A stretch of 10,936 bases of DNA from Nanobdellota archaeon (lineage in GTDB: Archaea > Nanoarchaeota > Nanoarchaeia > Parvarchaeales > Parvarchaeaceae): positions 1-10,936 of the forward strand of contig JAKBRA010000024.1 in assembly GCA_021834945.1 (NCBI GenBank), read 5' to 3'. The notes under the pieces are model-generated. The model had not been told where the DNA came from. It saw nothing but the letters and a program-made list of their open reading frames with translations, and ran no database searches. Shown here piece after piece: positions 1-6,384 of this stretch. The stretch's first letter is position 1. Every line of letters starts with the position of its first letter. A program made the position numbers and the translations under genes.

Positions 1-1
1 T

Positions 2-52
2 AAAATAGAAGCATATGGATACGTACACCTGTACAATATAAAAGGGGTATGA
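2..52 (+). CDS. Possible C-terminal tail of an upstream gene (partial)
   Basis: The frame open from the left edge encodes about 16 residues (KIEAYGYVHLYNIKGV) and ends at TGA 50-52. It could be the end of a gene lying mostly outside the window. The stretch is too short to recognise a family, and an open frame of this length is expected by chance. The following 53-150 holds no supported gene. Confidence 0.2.
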   Translation, partial: KIEAYGYVHLYNIKGV

Positions 53-152
53 GATGTTGCCATATCAAGGCTAAAAATAAAGATATGCCACTGAAAGATT
101 AGAAACTAAATTGGCAGACAAAGTAATACAAAGGTAATACAAATAAAAGCCA

Positions 153-160
153 TTTTAAAT
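153..160 (+). promoter_or_regulatory. TATA-like box for the Toprim gene
   Basis: TTTTAAAT is centred about 24-25 bases before the GTG at 181. This is the spacing expected if transcription starts at or next to the start codon (leaderless mRNA). No Shine-Dalgarno-like sequence precedes the GTG, which fits. Confidence 0.5.
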
Positions 161-180
161 AAGACCTATCAGTAAAAACT

Positions 181-537
181 GTGGTAAAACAGGGATTAGC
201 ACAAGTAATAGATTCTATAAAGGAAGAATCACGCGATGCTGTAATACTAGTTGAAGGGAAGAGAGATAAAGAAGCGCTTAGAAAGTTAGGCATACCCAGT
301 TATGCAATACTTCAAGTTTCCTACAAAGATGAAAATAGGATATACAATGAAGTGCTTCTTTACCACAGAAATAAAGTGATAGCACTTTATGACAATGACA
401 GAACTGGAGAAAAAAAGATGTCAAAACTCAAAAGCTTTCTTTATGGGACGGGTTTAAAGTTATTAGATTATAGTAACCCTTTAAATGAAAATGGCATAAC
501 CTATATAGAAGAAATAGATAACAGGTTGAGCATCTGA
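181..537 (+). CDS. Small archaeal Toprim-domain protein (COG1658/UPF0292-like)
   Basis: A 118-residue protein that is essentially a single Toprim domain. The first Toprim motif is VILVEGKRDKEAL, with the conserved acidic residue at E25. The second is IALYDNDRTGEK, with the metal-binding DxD pair at D71 and D73. Toprim domains bind Mg2+ and act on nucleic-acid phosphodiesters in primases, topoisomerases, RNase M5 and OLD nucleases. Small stand-alone archaeal versions exist, and their substrate is not settled as far as I know. The GTG start is chosen because a TATA-like box lies 24-25 bases upstream and the helix before the first motif then has a normal length. The gene ends 49 bases before the NAD-kinase-like regulator, which has its own promoter-like sequence, so linkage to the NAD genes is not shown. 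The domain call is solid; the specific role is unknown. Confidence 0.85.
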   Translation: MVKQGLAQVIDSIKEESRDAVILVEGKRDKEALRKLGIPSYAILQVSYKDENRIYNEVLLYHRNKVIALYDNDRTGEKKMSKLKSFLYGTGLKLLDYSNPLNENGITYIEEIDNRLSI

Positions 538-545
538 ATCAGATA

Positions 546-554
546 TTATATATA
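546..554 (+). promoter_or_regulatory. TATA-like box for the NAD-kinase-like/wHTH gene
   Basis: TTATATATA is centred about 37 bases before the ATG at 587, so a transcript would begin near 575 and carry a short leader. That leader would include AAGGA at 577-581, five bases before the ATG, which could act as a ribosome binding site. The perfect 10-base palindrome TATAATTATA (566-575) overlaps the expected transcription start and could be an autoregulatory operator, although AT-rich palindromes are common here. Confidence 0.4.
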
Positions 555-586
555 CGTTGCTTTTCTATAATTATATAAGGAAAAAT

Positions 587-1597
587 ATGAAGTTTTATGT
601 TTCAATTGATTATTCAGACAGCGAAAGTAAAAAGTCCCTTCCATCTCTTCTAAAATTTCTCAAGGACAAGAAAGCAGAATTCTTCGTTGAAAAAAATGAA
701 AAGAAAATTGGAAAGCTTAAGGGAGTTGACATTATCATAGCATTCGGGAGCAGTTTCAATGTACTTAGGACATTCAGGAATATCAAATCCGCTATCCCGG
801 TACTAGGCGTTTCAATATATGAAAATGAATTTCTTCCGGAGATAACACTGGAGGATTTCAAAAGGCTTTTCAGTACGATAAAAAACGGGGAGTACGACAT
901 AGAAAGAAGAAACAGATTGGAAGCATTTGTTGATGATAAACCACTTCCGCCGGTATTAAATGAGTTTGTTATATGCGCAAACCAGACCGCATCGGTGATA
1001 TCCTATTCGCTTTATATTGACAGCGATAAAATGTTCAATGATGAGGGTGATGGCCTAATCGTTTCAACAGCAACCGGATCTACCGGCTACTCTTCTTCGT
1101 CTGGAGGGCCCGTAATACTGAATGATGCAGATGTGATAGAACTAACACCTTTATCATCAATGCAGCGGAACAGACCAATAATTGCAAACGGCAGTTCATT
1201 GATTACTATAAAGAACATAAATTCCAAAAGAGGAATAGAAATAGTCTGTGACGGCAGATTCCGCTATCCCTTCAAAGGAAAACAGATAACAATAAAGAAG
1301 TATGATATACCGGCAAACTTCATTACTATAAACGAAATAAAGAAAACGCCCCTGGAAAAGATAAAAAGCAGAGAAACAAGCATTCCGTACATAGACGATG
1401 CTCCTCCATCCGCAAAGTTTATACTGAAGCTTTTGGAGTATGAAGGCCCGCTGACACAAAAGGACATAATAAGCCTGTCTTCGCTGCAGATAAGGACTGT
1501 AAGGCATGGCATATCCTACCTTAAGAAGAAAGATTTGATAGAAGAGAATAAAACACTAAGAGACGCAAGGTTTAGCATCTATAGGCTTAAGAGCTAA
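587..1597 (+). CDS. Degenerate NAD-kinase-fold protein fused to a C-terminal winged helix (putative NAD(P)-responsive regulator)
   Basis: A 336-residue protein from ATG 587; a TTG at 557 would add ten residues, but AAGGA 577-581 favours 587. Residues ~1-260 have the NAD kinase fold: N125-E126 (the NE/D motif), GDGLIVSTATGSTGY from 154 followed by SGGP near 172, and the late DG at 222-223. The catalytic GGDGT loop, however, reads GSSFN in IIIAFGSSFNVLRTF (~49-63), so the essential aspartate is replaced by serine. Residues ~273-336 are an archaeal winged helix: EGPLTQKDIISLSSLQIRTV is the helix-turn-helix, and LKKKDLIEE...DARFSIYRL is the wing region. A normal NAD kinase is ~250-280 residues and has no such tail. 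A complete NAD kinase lies at 4624-5382. I infer a sensor that binds NAD(P) or a precursor and controls transcription. Overlaps the 3' end of pncB by 11 bases. Confidence 0.8.
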   Translation: MKFYVSIDYSDSESKKSLPSLLKFLKDKKAEFFVEKNEKKIGKLKGVDIIIAFGSSFNVLRTFRNIKSAIPVLGVSIYENEFLPEITLEDFKRLFSTIKNGEYDIERRNRLEAFVDDKPLPPVLNEFVICANQTASVISYSLYIDSDKMFNDEGDGLIVSTATGSTGYSSSSGGPVILNDADVIELTPLSSMQRNRPIIANGSSLITIKNINSKRGIEIVCDGRFRYPFKGKQITIKKYDIPANFITINEIKKTPLEKIKSRETSIPYIDDAPPSAKFILKLLEYEGPLTQKDIISLSSLQIRTVRHGISYLKKKDLIEENKTLRDARFSIYRLKS

Positions 1598-3068
1598 GCT
1601 TTTCCTGTATTATCTTGTTCCTTGCGGACATTATTTCCTCACCTATTTTAACAGGAAACTCTTCGAAGTCTTCCAAGCGTCTATATTTTTCAGGCAAAGA
1701 TGAAAGCTGCTTTTCAGCGTATTCCTTTATTTCTTTTAATGCAGGAAAATCATAAACCAATTTGCCATTTTTTATTACAGGAACCAGAATCTGCTGGTAT
1801 CCCTCATATCCTGTAGAGGAAGGCCGAGCTATTATGTCTTCAAGAATAAAATTGTTTCTCATTTTGCGGTAGATCTGCTTGTTGAAAGGCAATGTTGTTT
1901 TATCGCTGCTGCTTATCTTTATCTTTGGGACAAAGGTTCCATTTTCCTCCTCTTCTACAAGTTTATAAACTCCTCCAAGTGCAGAGACCCCTCCCTTCTT
2001 TGAAATCGAATTGTAGTTAGCTGCCGTATCTAACCTGGTTCCTACGCCATAAACGTCTATAGGCGCGTTGTTCTTTACAAAGTAATCTATCTGGTATTCA
2101 TCTAAATCGCTGCTTGCTATTATCTTTGTGTTTGAAAAGGAGTTATCATCGAGTATCCTTCTGACCTGTCTGCTGGTCTGCAAGATATCTCCCCCGTCTA
2201 TCCTAACTCCCTTTAATTCGTATCCCTTTTTCCTCAGTTCATTTCCCACAATACAGGCATTCTGTGCGCCTTTCAAAGTATCATAAGTGTCTATAAGCAA
2301 AACCGCATCGTTTGGAAATGATTCTGTGTATTCTCTGAAAGCTTCGAGCTCGCTTTCCCTTTCCTGTATAAACTTGTGGGGCATTGTCCCGGAGTATGGT
2401 ATACCAAGCTTCATGGCAGCTGATACCAGGGCCGTCCCAGTCGCTCCGCCTATGTAAGACGCTCTTGAACTTAAAATCGCTGCATCCCTTCCATGAGCTC
2501 TTCTTGCGCCAAAATCCAGAAAAGGTTTGCCTTTTGAAGCGTAAGATATCCTGGCTGCCTTAGTGGCCACCATTGTCTGGAAGTTCATCACCGAAAGAAT
2601 GTATGTTTCAAACAATTGCACATCTATTGAATTTCCGGTTATGGTAATTATAGGCTCGTTTGGAAACACAACCGTTCCCTCAGGTACTGCATTTACAGTT
2701 CCTTTGAACTTAAATTTCTGGAGGTAATCTAAAAAATCATCGGTTAATGCACCGTTTGAGCTTTCCTTTAGCCATTCTGCTTCTTTCCTGCTAAACTTGA
2801 AGTTTTTTATGAAATCAATTATTTGCTCGAGGCCGGCAGTAACCATGTAACCTCCAAGGTTTTCAGGTATCTTTCTAAAGTAATAAATCTCCGTTATCCT
2901 ATTGTTTCTACCCTGATCAAAGTTTGCCTGGCCGCTTGTCAGTTCATAATAATCGAGAAACAGCGGCATTTCTGAGTCATCCATTAACAGTGAATTCAGC
3001 TTTTTCATAACTATACAAGAAAGGAGCTCTCTTATTAAGTAATCTAAATGGGAAATTTTTACAGTCAT
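1587..3068 (-). CDS. pncB: Nicotinate phosphoribosyltransferase
   Basis: A 493-residue enzyme forming nicotinate mononucleotide from nicotinate and PRPP, with ATP hydrolysis, in NAD salvage. The N-terminal landmark LFLDYYELTSGQANFDQG (~36-53) is typical. DFGARRAHG (185-193) and GTMPH (227-231, with H231 in the place of the phosphorylated histidine) follow, then LIDTYDT (258-264), RIDGGD (289-294), ASSDLDE (318-324) and GVGTRL (341-346), the phosphate-binding barrel loops. The first ~28 residues precede the usual start of the family, so M29 (465 residues) or M21 are alternatives. ATG 3068 is kept because a mini-ORF stop directly abuts it. The gene diverges from pncA and converges with the NAD-kinase-like regulator, overlapping its 3' end by 11 bases. 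All key motifs look intact. Confidence 0.95.
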   Translation of the reverse strand: MTVKISHLDYLIRELLSCIVMKKLNSLLMDDSEMPLFLDYYELTSGQANFDQGRNNRITEIYYFRKIPENLGGYMVTAGLEQIIDFIKNFKFSRKEAEWLKESSNGALTDDFLDYLQKFKFKGTVNAVPEGTVVFPNEPIITITGNSIDVQLFETYILSVMNFQTMVATKAARISYASKGKPFLDFGARRAHGRDAAILSSRASYIGGATGTALVSAAMKLGIPYSGTMPHKFIQERESELEAFREYTESFPNDAVLLIDTYDTLKGAQNACIVGNELRKKGYELKGVRIDGGDILQTSRQVRRILDDNSFSNTKIIASSDLDEYQIDYFVKNNAPIDVYGVGTRLDTAANYNSISKKGGVSALGGVYKLVEEEENGTFVPKIKISSSDKTTLPFNKQIYRKMRNNFILEDIIARPSSTGYEGYQQILVPVIKNGKLVYDFPALKEIKEYAEKQLSSLPEKYRRLEDFEEFPVKIGEEIMSARNKIIQEKLSS

Positions 3069-3086
3069 TTAAAAGTCATGTACCAT
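3069..3086 (-). promoter_or_regulatory. Five-codon mini-ORF directly before pncB
   Basis: On the minus strand ATG GTA CAT GAC TTT TAA (MVHDF*) ends exactly where the pncB ATG begins, giving TAAATG. Its ATG (first base 3086) lies about 24-25 bases from the centre of the box at 3107-3114, the spacing used by leaderless genes elsewhere in the window. Ribosomes could load on this mini-ORF and reinitiate on pncB. It may also be a coincidence of a short leader. Confidence 0.35.
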
Positions 3087-3106
3087 TTTTTCCCATACTA
3101 CAGACA

Positions 3107-3114
3107 ATTTAAAT
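3107..3114. promoter_or_regulatory. Palindromic TATA-like box between divergent pncB and pncA
   Basis: ATTTAAAT is its own reverse complement and lies in the 78-base gap between the two divergent genes. Leftward, it would start transcription near 3085, at the mini-ORF before pncB. Rightward, it would start near 3136, just before the pncA ribosome binding site. One box could therefore serve both genes and couple their expression. I see no clear operator repeat in this gap. Confidence 0.4.
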
Positions 3115-3137
3115 CATAACTGATAAAGAGTTGAAAA

Positions 3138-3143
3138 GGAGGT
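3138..3143 (+). promoter_or_regulatory. Strong Shine-Dalgarno site of pncA
   Basis: GGAGGT lies just before the ATG at 3147 (GGAGG ends four bases upstream). It is the strongest Shine-Dalgarno match I see in the window, where most genes instead look leaderless, so pncA appears to be translated from a leadered mRNA. It also fixes the start codon. Confidence 0.65.
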
Positions 3144-3146
3144 AAT

Positions 3147-3764
3147 ATGAAAAAAGCTTTGTTATTGGTGGATTTAATAAAGGGTTTTGGCCAGGAAGGC
3201 TATGACAAAAACATGTACTGTAAAAACGTGGAAAAAATAAAGAGAAATCTCCAGGAGCTTGTAGAATATGCAAATAAAAATAATATGCCTATAATATACT
3301 GCTGTGATTCCCATCAAATCAATGATCCAGAACTGGAAATTAACGGCGGGCCATGGAAAAACCACTGCATGAAAGACACGGAAAGCAGCGAGATAGTTGA
3401 CTGGCTCCCTTCACAGGGTTTAGTGAAATTAACCAATGCTGATTCAAACAATGGGATAAATGATAAAAAAGGAAATAACAACCTTTTCAGGATCGACAAG
3501 AGGGCTTACAGTGGATTTTACAATACAGTTCTTGACAATCTATTAAAGTATAACAAAATACAAGAAGTTTATATTGCCGGACTTGTAACAAGCATATGCG
3601 TGCAGCACACCGCTGCTGATGCATTCTTCAGGGGCTACAAAGTAAATATTGTAGAAAACGGCTGCGCAGATATAAGCGCTGAAAAACATGAAAACACCAT
3701 AGGATACATGAAAGACAACTATTCTGCAAAGATAGTAAGAATAGATAAGAATAAACTTCAATAG
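3147..3764 (+). CDS. pncA: Nicotinamidase (isochorismatase-like hydrolase)
   Basis: A 205-residue enzyme that hydrolyses nicotinamide to nicotinate and ammonia, supplying the pncB substrate. The triad is complete: D9 in ALLLVDLIKGF, K118 in FRIDKRAYSGF, and the nucleophile C151 in AGLVTSICVQHTAADAF. The metal site is visible as D54 and H56 in CCDSHQ, with H73 in WKNHC. The length is normal for the family. A loop around 96-112 (NADSNNGINDKKGNNN) is longer and more polar than usual. The start is fixed by GGAGGT at 3138-3143. nadE begins 13 bases downstream with no obvious promoter between them, so the two are probably co-transcribed, and nadK likely follows in the same unit. The related isochorismatases are less likely, given the metal-site spacing and the NAD-gene neighbours. 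Confidence 0.93.
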   Translation: MKKALLLVDLIKGFGQEGYDKNMYCKNVEKIKRNLQELVEYANKNNMPIIYCCDSHQINDPELEINGGPWKNHCMKDTESSEIVDWLPSQGLVKLTNADSNNGINDKKGNNNLFRIDKRAYSGFYNTVLDNLLKYNKIQEVYIAGLVTSICVQHTAADAFFRGYKVNIVENGCADISAEKHENTIGYMKDNYSAKIVRIDKNKLQ

Positions 3765-3777
3765 CTTTTCTTTGGAT

Positions 3778-4602
3778 ATGGAAATTCCCAACGAATTAAA
3801 AATAGATGAAAAGAAAGCGGTTAATTACACTATTAAGTGGATAAAGGATTACTTTAAACCACTTAAAACCAAGAAAGCAATAGTTGGATTATCCGGTGGA
3901 AGCGATTCTGCATTTACAGCATACTTATGTAGTTTAGCGCTGGGAAAAAACAATGTACTTGGCTTAATAATGCCTTCTGATTCAAACCCAAAGGAAGATG
4001 AAAATGACGCATATGCAGTTGCAAAGGCAATTGGAATAAAAACCGAGAGAATAAGCATTTCTCCGATAATGAAAGCTATAGAAAAGAAGAATCCCGAGTT
4101 AAAGAAAGCAAAAAACAGAATTGCAAGAGCAAACATAAAAGCAAGACTTAGAATGCTTCTTTTATACAAGGAAGCAAATGAATTAAATGCTATAGTTGCA
4201 GGAACAGACGACAGAAGCGAACATGCCTTGGGGTATTACACAAAATATGGAGATGGGGGAGTTGACATAAACGTGCCTGAGCACCTATACAAGACTCAGC
4301 TTAGGCAGATACTACTGTGGTTAGGAAAAAATGAAAAAATGAATGTATTTTCAAAGATAGCAGAAAAGATACCCTCTCCGCAGCTATGGAAAGGACAAAC
4401 GGCTGAAAATGAGCTTGGTTTGCTTTACGAGGAAATAGATAAGGTACTTTACTCAATTAATGAAAAGAAGCTACTAAAACCTGAAAAAATCGAAAAAGTA
4501 ACAGGCATAAAGAAGGAAAAGGTGATTAAGGTTATGGAGCTGATAAAAAAGAATTCGCACAAAAACATGTTACCCCCTTCCCCGCCTGTAAAGATATTTT
4601 AA
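3778..4602 (+). CDS. nadE: Ammonia-dependent NAD synthetase
   Basis: A 274-residue single-domain enzyme that amidates nicotinic acid adenine dinucleotide to NAD using ATP and ammonia. The PP-loop ATP-binding motif is SGGSDSA (39-45). Further family signatures are GTDDRSE (142-148), TKYGDGG (155-161), LYKTQLRQI (~170-178), PSPQLWKGQTAENELG (199-214) and the C-terminal SHK...PP (~260-270). No nitrilase-like glutaminase domain is present, so free ammonia is the nitrogen source, and ammonia released by the neighbouring nicotinamidase is one source. ATG 3778 is preferred; a TTG at 3772 would add only two residues. No Shine-Dalgarno site is seen, so translation may be coupled to pncA 13 bases upstream. 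nadK starts 21 bases downstream. Confidence 0.95.
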   Translation: MEIPNELKIDEKKAVNYTIKWIKDYFKPLKTKKAIVGLSGGSDSAFTAYLCSLALGKNNVLGLIMPSDSNPKEDENDAYAVAKAIGIKTERISISPIMKAIEKKNPELKKAKNRIARANIKARLRMLLLYKEANELNAIVAGTDDRSEHALGYYTKYGDGGVDINVPEHLYKTQLRQILLWLGKNEKMNVFSKIAEKIPSPQLWKGQTAENELGLLYEEIDKVLYSINEKKLLKPEKIEKVTGIKKEKVIKVMELIKKNSHKNMLPPSPPVKIF

Positions 4603-4623
4603 GCAAGGAAAACATTAATTAAA

Positions 4624-5382
4624 ATGAAAATAAAGATAATTTCAAAAAAGAATTACCCTGAACTCAAAAAGCTTTACAGTAAATTTGACGTTTCGGATGA
4701 CGCAGAGGTATGCCTTGCTATTGGAGGGGACGGCACTTTCATAAAGGCAGCAAACGAGTTCGACGGGCCAATCCTCTCAATAAGAAGCGATGAAAAAAAT
4801 AGTACAGGGTATTATGCAGACGTTGATCTGAAAGACATAAATTTCATAATAAAAAGCCTGCTGTCAAAAAGCTACAGGATAGAAGAATTGGGAAAAAAGA
4901 TAGAAGTTGAATATGAGAACAGCAGGTATTATGGGGTAAATGAAATTCTTCTGAAGAATGTACAGGAGGAGGTTTACTTTAAACTTTATTATGACGAAAA
5001 TGGAAAGAGAAACAGGCTTTATGAGTATACTTTAAGTGGGGACGGCTTGCTTGTGACCAGTGCAATAGGTTCAACGGCTTACAACAGAACAGCAGGCGGG
5101 CCTATAATACTGGACAGAAGCGTACTGTGCCTTACTTTTCTATCAATAGAAAACCCGCTTTCCAATTCTGTTATACTAAGAAAAGATGAAAGATTGCATG
5201 TTGAAATAGAAAAAGGGAGGGGAATGCTTAGCTATGATGGGATAATTATAAGCGAAATTAATCCCGGCAAATCCTTTGATATAAGGCTTTCAAACAAAAA
5301 AGTAAAGATTTTGAGGCTAAAGAACAAGGATGAAGCGTTTTCTGAAAAGCTATCGAGAATAATAAAAAGCAAGATGAACTAA
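4624..5382 (+). CDS. nadK: NAD kinase (catalytically complete copy)
   Basis: A 252-residue ATP-NAD kinase that phosphorylates NAD to NADP. The catalytic loop is LAIGGDGTF, with GGDGT at 34-38 and catalytic D36. N106-E107 in YYGVNEILL is the NE/D motif. SGDGLLVTSAIGSTAY from 138 and AGGP near 157 form the nucleotide-binding core, and SYDG (203-206) is the late DG motif. The length is that of a compact archaeal or bacterial enzyme with no extra domain. It lies 21 bases after nadE and probably ends the pncA-nadE-nadK unit. Comparison with the protein at 587-1597 is the main interest: both share the fold, but only this copy keeps the catalytic aspartate, so it presumably makes the cell's NADP. 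Confidence 0.94.
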   Translation: MKIKIISKKNYPELKKLYSKFDVSDDAEVCLAIGGDGTFIKAANEFDGPILSIRSDEKNSTGYYADVDLKDINFIIKSLLSKSYRIEELGKKIEVEYENSRYYGVNEILLKNVQEEVYFKLYYDENGKRNRLYEYTLSGDGLLVTSAIGSTAYNRTAGGPIILDRSVLCLTFLSIENPLSNSVILRKDERLHVEIEKGRGMLSYDGIIISEINPGKSFDIRLSNKKVKILRLKNKDEAFSEKLSRIIKSKMN

Positions 5383-5415
5383 CGGTTTGTAAAAATTTGC
5401 ATTAGGGCCAGAAAA

Positions 5416-5426
5416 TATTTAATATA
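5416..5426 (+). promoter_or_regulatory. TATA-like box for the DsrE-like gene
   Basis: TATTTAATATA is centred about 24 bases before the ATG at 5445, consistent with a leaderless transcript. It separates this gene from the NAD operon. The AAGGA touching the ATG is too close to work as a Shine-Dalgarno site. Confidence 0.5.
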
Positions 5427-5444
5427 TGAAAATCATAAAAAGGA

Positions 5445-5765
5445 ATGGCAAAAATGTTCTTTTTTGTTATAAGTGCTGATCAAGCAAAGATAGATATGGC
5501 GGTAAACTTCGCTTCCAGAAGAAAAGACAAAGGAGATGAAGTAAGATTCCTTATATTTGGCCCTGCTGAGAATTTTATAGCAGAACACGCAGACCTTATT
5601 GAAAACATTGACAAGGCTAAAGAAGCAATAAAACCTAAGGCCTGCGTATTTATAGCGCAGCAAAACAAGCTTGAAGACAAATTCAAGGATCATTTGGAAT
5701 TGCTGCCTGCGGGAGAGTACCTGTCAAAGAGCATAGACGATGGCTTCTCCGTCATAACGATTTAG
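5445..5765 (+). CDS. DsrE/DsrF-like family protein
   Basis: A 106-residue protein with an alternating strand-helix pattern: MFFFVISADQAKIDMAVNFA, then DEVRFLIFGPAENFI, KACVFIAQQNKLED and finally GEYLSKSIDDGFSVITI. The order of a hydrophobic first strand, an xxFGPA turn, a cysteine-containing strand (C67 in KACVFIAQ) and a last xxDGxxVI strand matches the DsrE-like fold. That fold includes sulfur-relay subunits (TusD/DsrE) and the archaeal COG2044 'predicted peroxiredoxin' group. C67 is the only cysteine and sits near where sulfur-carrying members have theirs, so persulfide or redox chemistry is possible but unproven. The gene looks like a single leaderless unit between nadK and a membrane-protein gene, and nothing links it functionally to either. 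Confidence 0.65.
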   Translation: MAKMFFFVISADQAKIDMAVNFASRRKDKGDEVRFLIFGPAENFIAEHADLIENIDKAKEAIKPKACVFIAQQNKLEDKFKDHLELLPAGEYLSKSIDDGFSVITI

Positions 5766-5772
5766 GAAATTC

Positions 5773-5782
5773 TTTTTAAATA
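5773..5782 (+). promoter_or_regulatory. TATA-like box for the two-helix membrane protein
   Basis: TTTTTAAATA is centred about 24-25 bases before the ATG at 5802, the same leaderless spacing seen for neighbouring genes. It begins eight bases after the DsrE-like gene stops. Confidence 0.5.
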
Positions 5783-5801
5783 AATGAAATCTTAATAGTC
5801 T

Positions 5802-6284
5802 ATGGACAAAGTAAGCCTTGACAATATTTTGTCATTGTCTCCTAAAAACAAAGTAGAAACAATCTTGCAAGATAGAGAACTAAAGCGAAAGATAGAATTT
5901 CTTGCCAATAAAAAAGTCAGTTTAAAGGAGATATATAACAGGCTTTTCTATAAATACAAAAAGAATCCGTGCTATGAAAATGCATGTGACAAAGAGATAA
6001 AACGGGAAGATAAGGGTGGATACCTTACTAAATACGCCGTTTTTTCCGGGGTATTAAGCAGTTTATCTGGCATGGCAGATTACTCACTCTCAAACGGGAG
6101 ACTTACCACGATGCCGATAGGACTTTTTATGTCGTCTTTCTTGCTTTTTATGACGGCGTTCTGGACATACAACACATACAAAAGAAGTGTCGCAGATAGA
6201 ATTAAGCAGTATGAAAACAACTTCGTAGATGCCATAGAGGAGGTATACCTCATAAAATCAAGGGAATACCTCAACAGACTTTGA
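5802..6284 (+). CDS. Hypothetical protein with two predicted membrane segments
   Basis: A 160-residue protein I do not recognise. Residues ~1-72 are charged and helical, with a lysine-rich stretch and C57 and C62 (KKNPCYENACDKE). Two hydrophobic segments follow: ~74-92 (GYLTKYAVFSGVLSSLSG, moderately hydrophobic) and ~104-124 (MPIGLFMSSFLLFMTAFWTYN, clearly membrane-like). They are joined by a short polar loop (DYSLSNGRLTT). The last ~35 residues (KRSVADRIKQYENNFVDAIE) form another charged helix. Lysine and arginine around both termini suggest that both face the cytoplasm, with the pair of helices forming a hairpin. The start codon is supported by the box at 5773-5782. The gene is followed by the repeat-containing intergenic region at 6285-6575. 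No function is proposed. Confidence 0.7.
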   Translation: MDKVSLDNILSLSPKNKVETILQDRELKRKIEFLANKKVSLKEIYNRLFYKYKKNPCYENACDKEIKREDKGGYLTKYAVFSGVLSSLSGMADYSLSNGRLTTMPIGLFMSSFLLFMTAFWTYNTYKRSVADRIKQYENNFVDAIEEVYLIKSREYLNRL

Positions 6285-6325
6285 TCCGCCGTTCATGCAC
6301 TTTAAAGTAAAAGGCAACTAAAGAG

Positions 6326-6380
6326 GTGACATTCTCCCACATCTAAAGAGTGTGGGTTTTCCCGCTCACCTTTGATAAAA
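6326..6380 (-). repeat. Hairpin repeat, copy 1: IS200/IS605-like right end / omega-RNA scaffold
   Basis: This is a 55-base block whose near-copy, in direct orientation, is at 8392-8447. The two share GTGACATTCTCCCAC at one end and CCCGCTCACCTTTGATAAAA at the other. An outer stem pairs AGGTGA (6324-6329) with TCACCT (6366-6371), and an inner stem pairs CCCACA (6336-6341) with TGTGGG (6351-6356) around a TAAA-containing loop. Read on the minus strand it resembles right ends of IS200/IS605 (TnpB) elements, which typically show a GTGGGAG...GTCA-like end after a CTTTAG loop. In such elements this hairpin ends the omega-RNA, and the flanking DNA acts as the guide. No tnpA or tnpB frame is present, so this is either a remnant or a non-autonomous unit. 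Confidence 0.55.
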
Positions 6381-6384
6381 CTGA

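Noticed and set aside
566..575. TATAATTATA as a shared operator for the putative NAD regulator
   Set aside because: I could not find the same palindrome in the pncB/pncA gap. In such AT-rich DNA a 10-base palindrome has little weight, so it is kept only as a weak autoregulatory possibility.
557..586. TTG at 557 as the start of the NAD-kinase-like/wHTH protein
   Set aside because: It would lie only a few bases after the TATA-like box at 546-554, before any plausible transcript start. ATG 587 has AAGGA five bases upstream and begins with the expected first beta-strand (MKFYVSID).
1196..1512. Two minus-strand open frames inside the NAD-kinase-like gene
   Set aside because: Their translations lack domain character, and they overlap a gene with strong family motifs on the other strand, so they are shadows.
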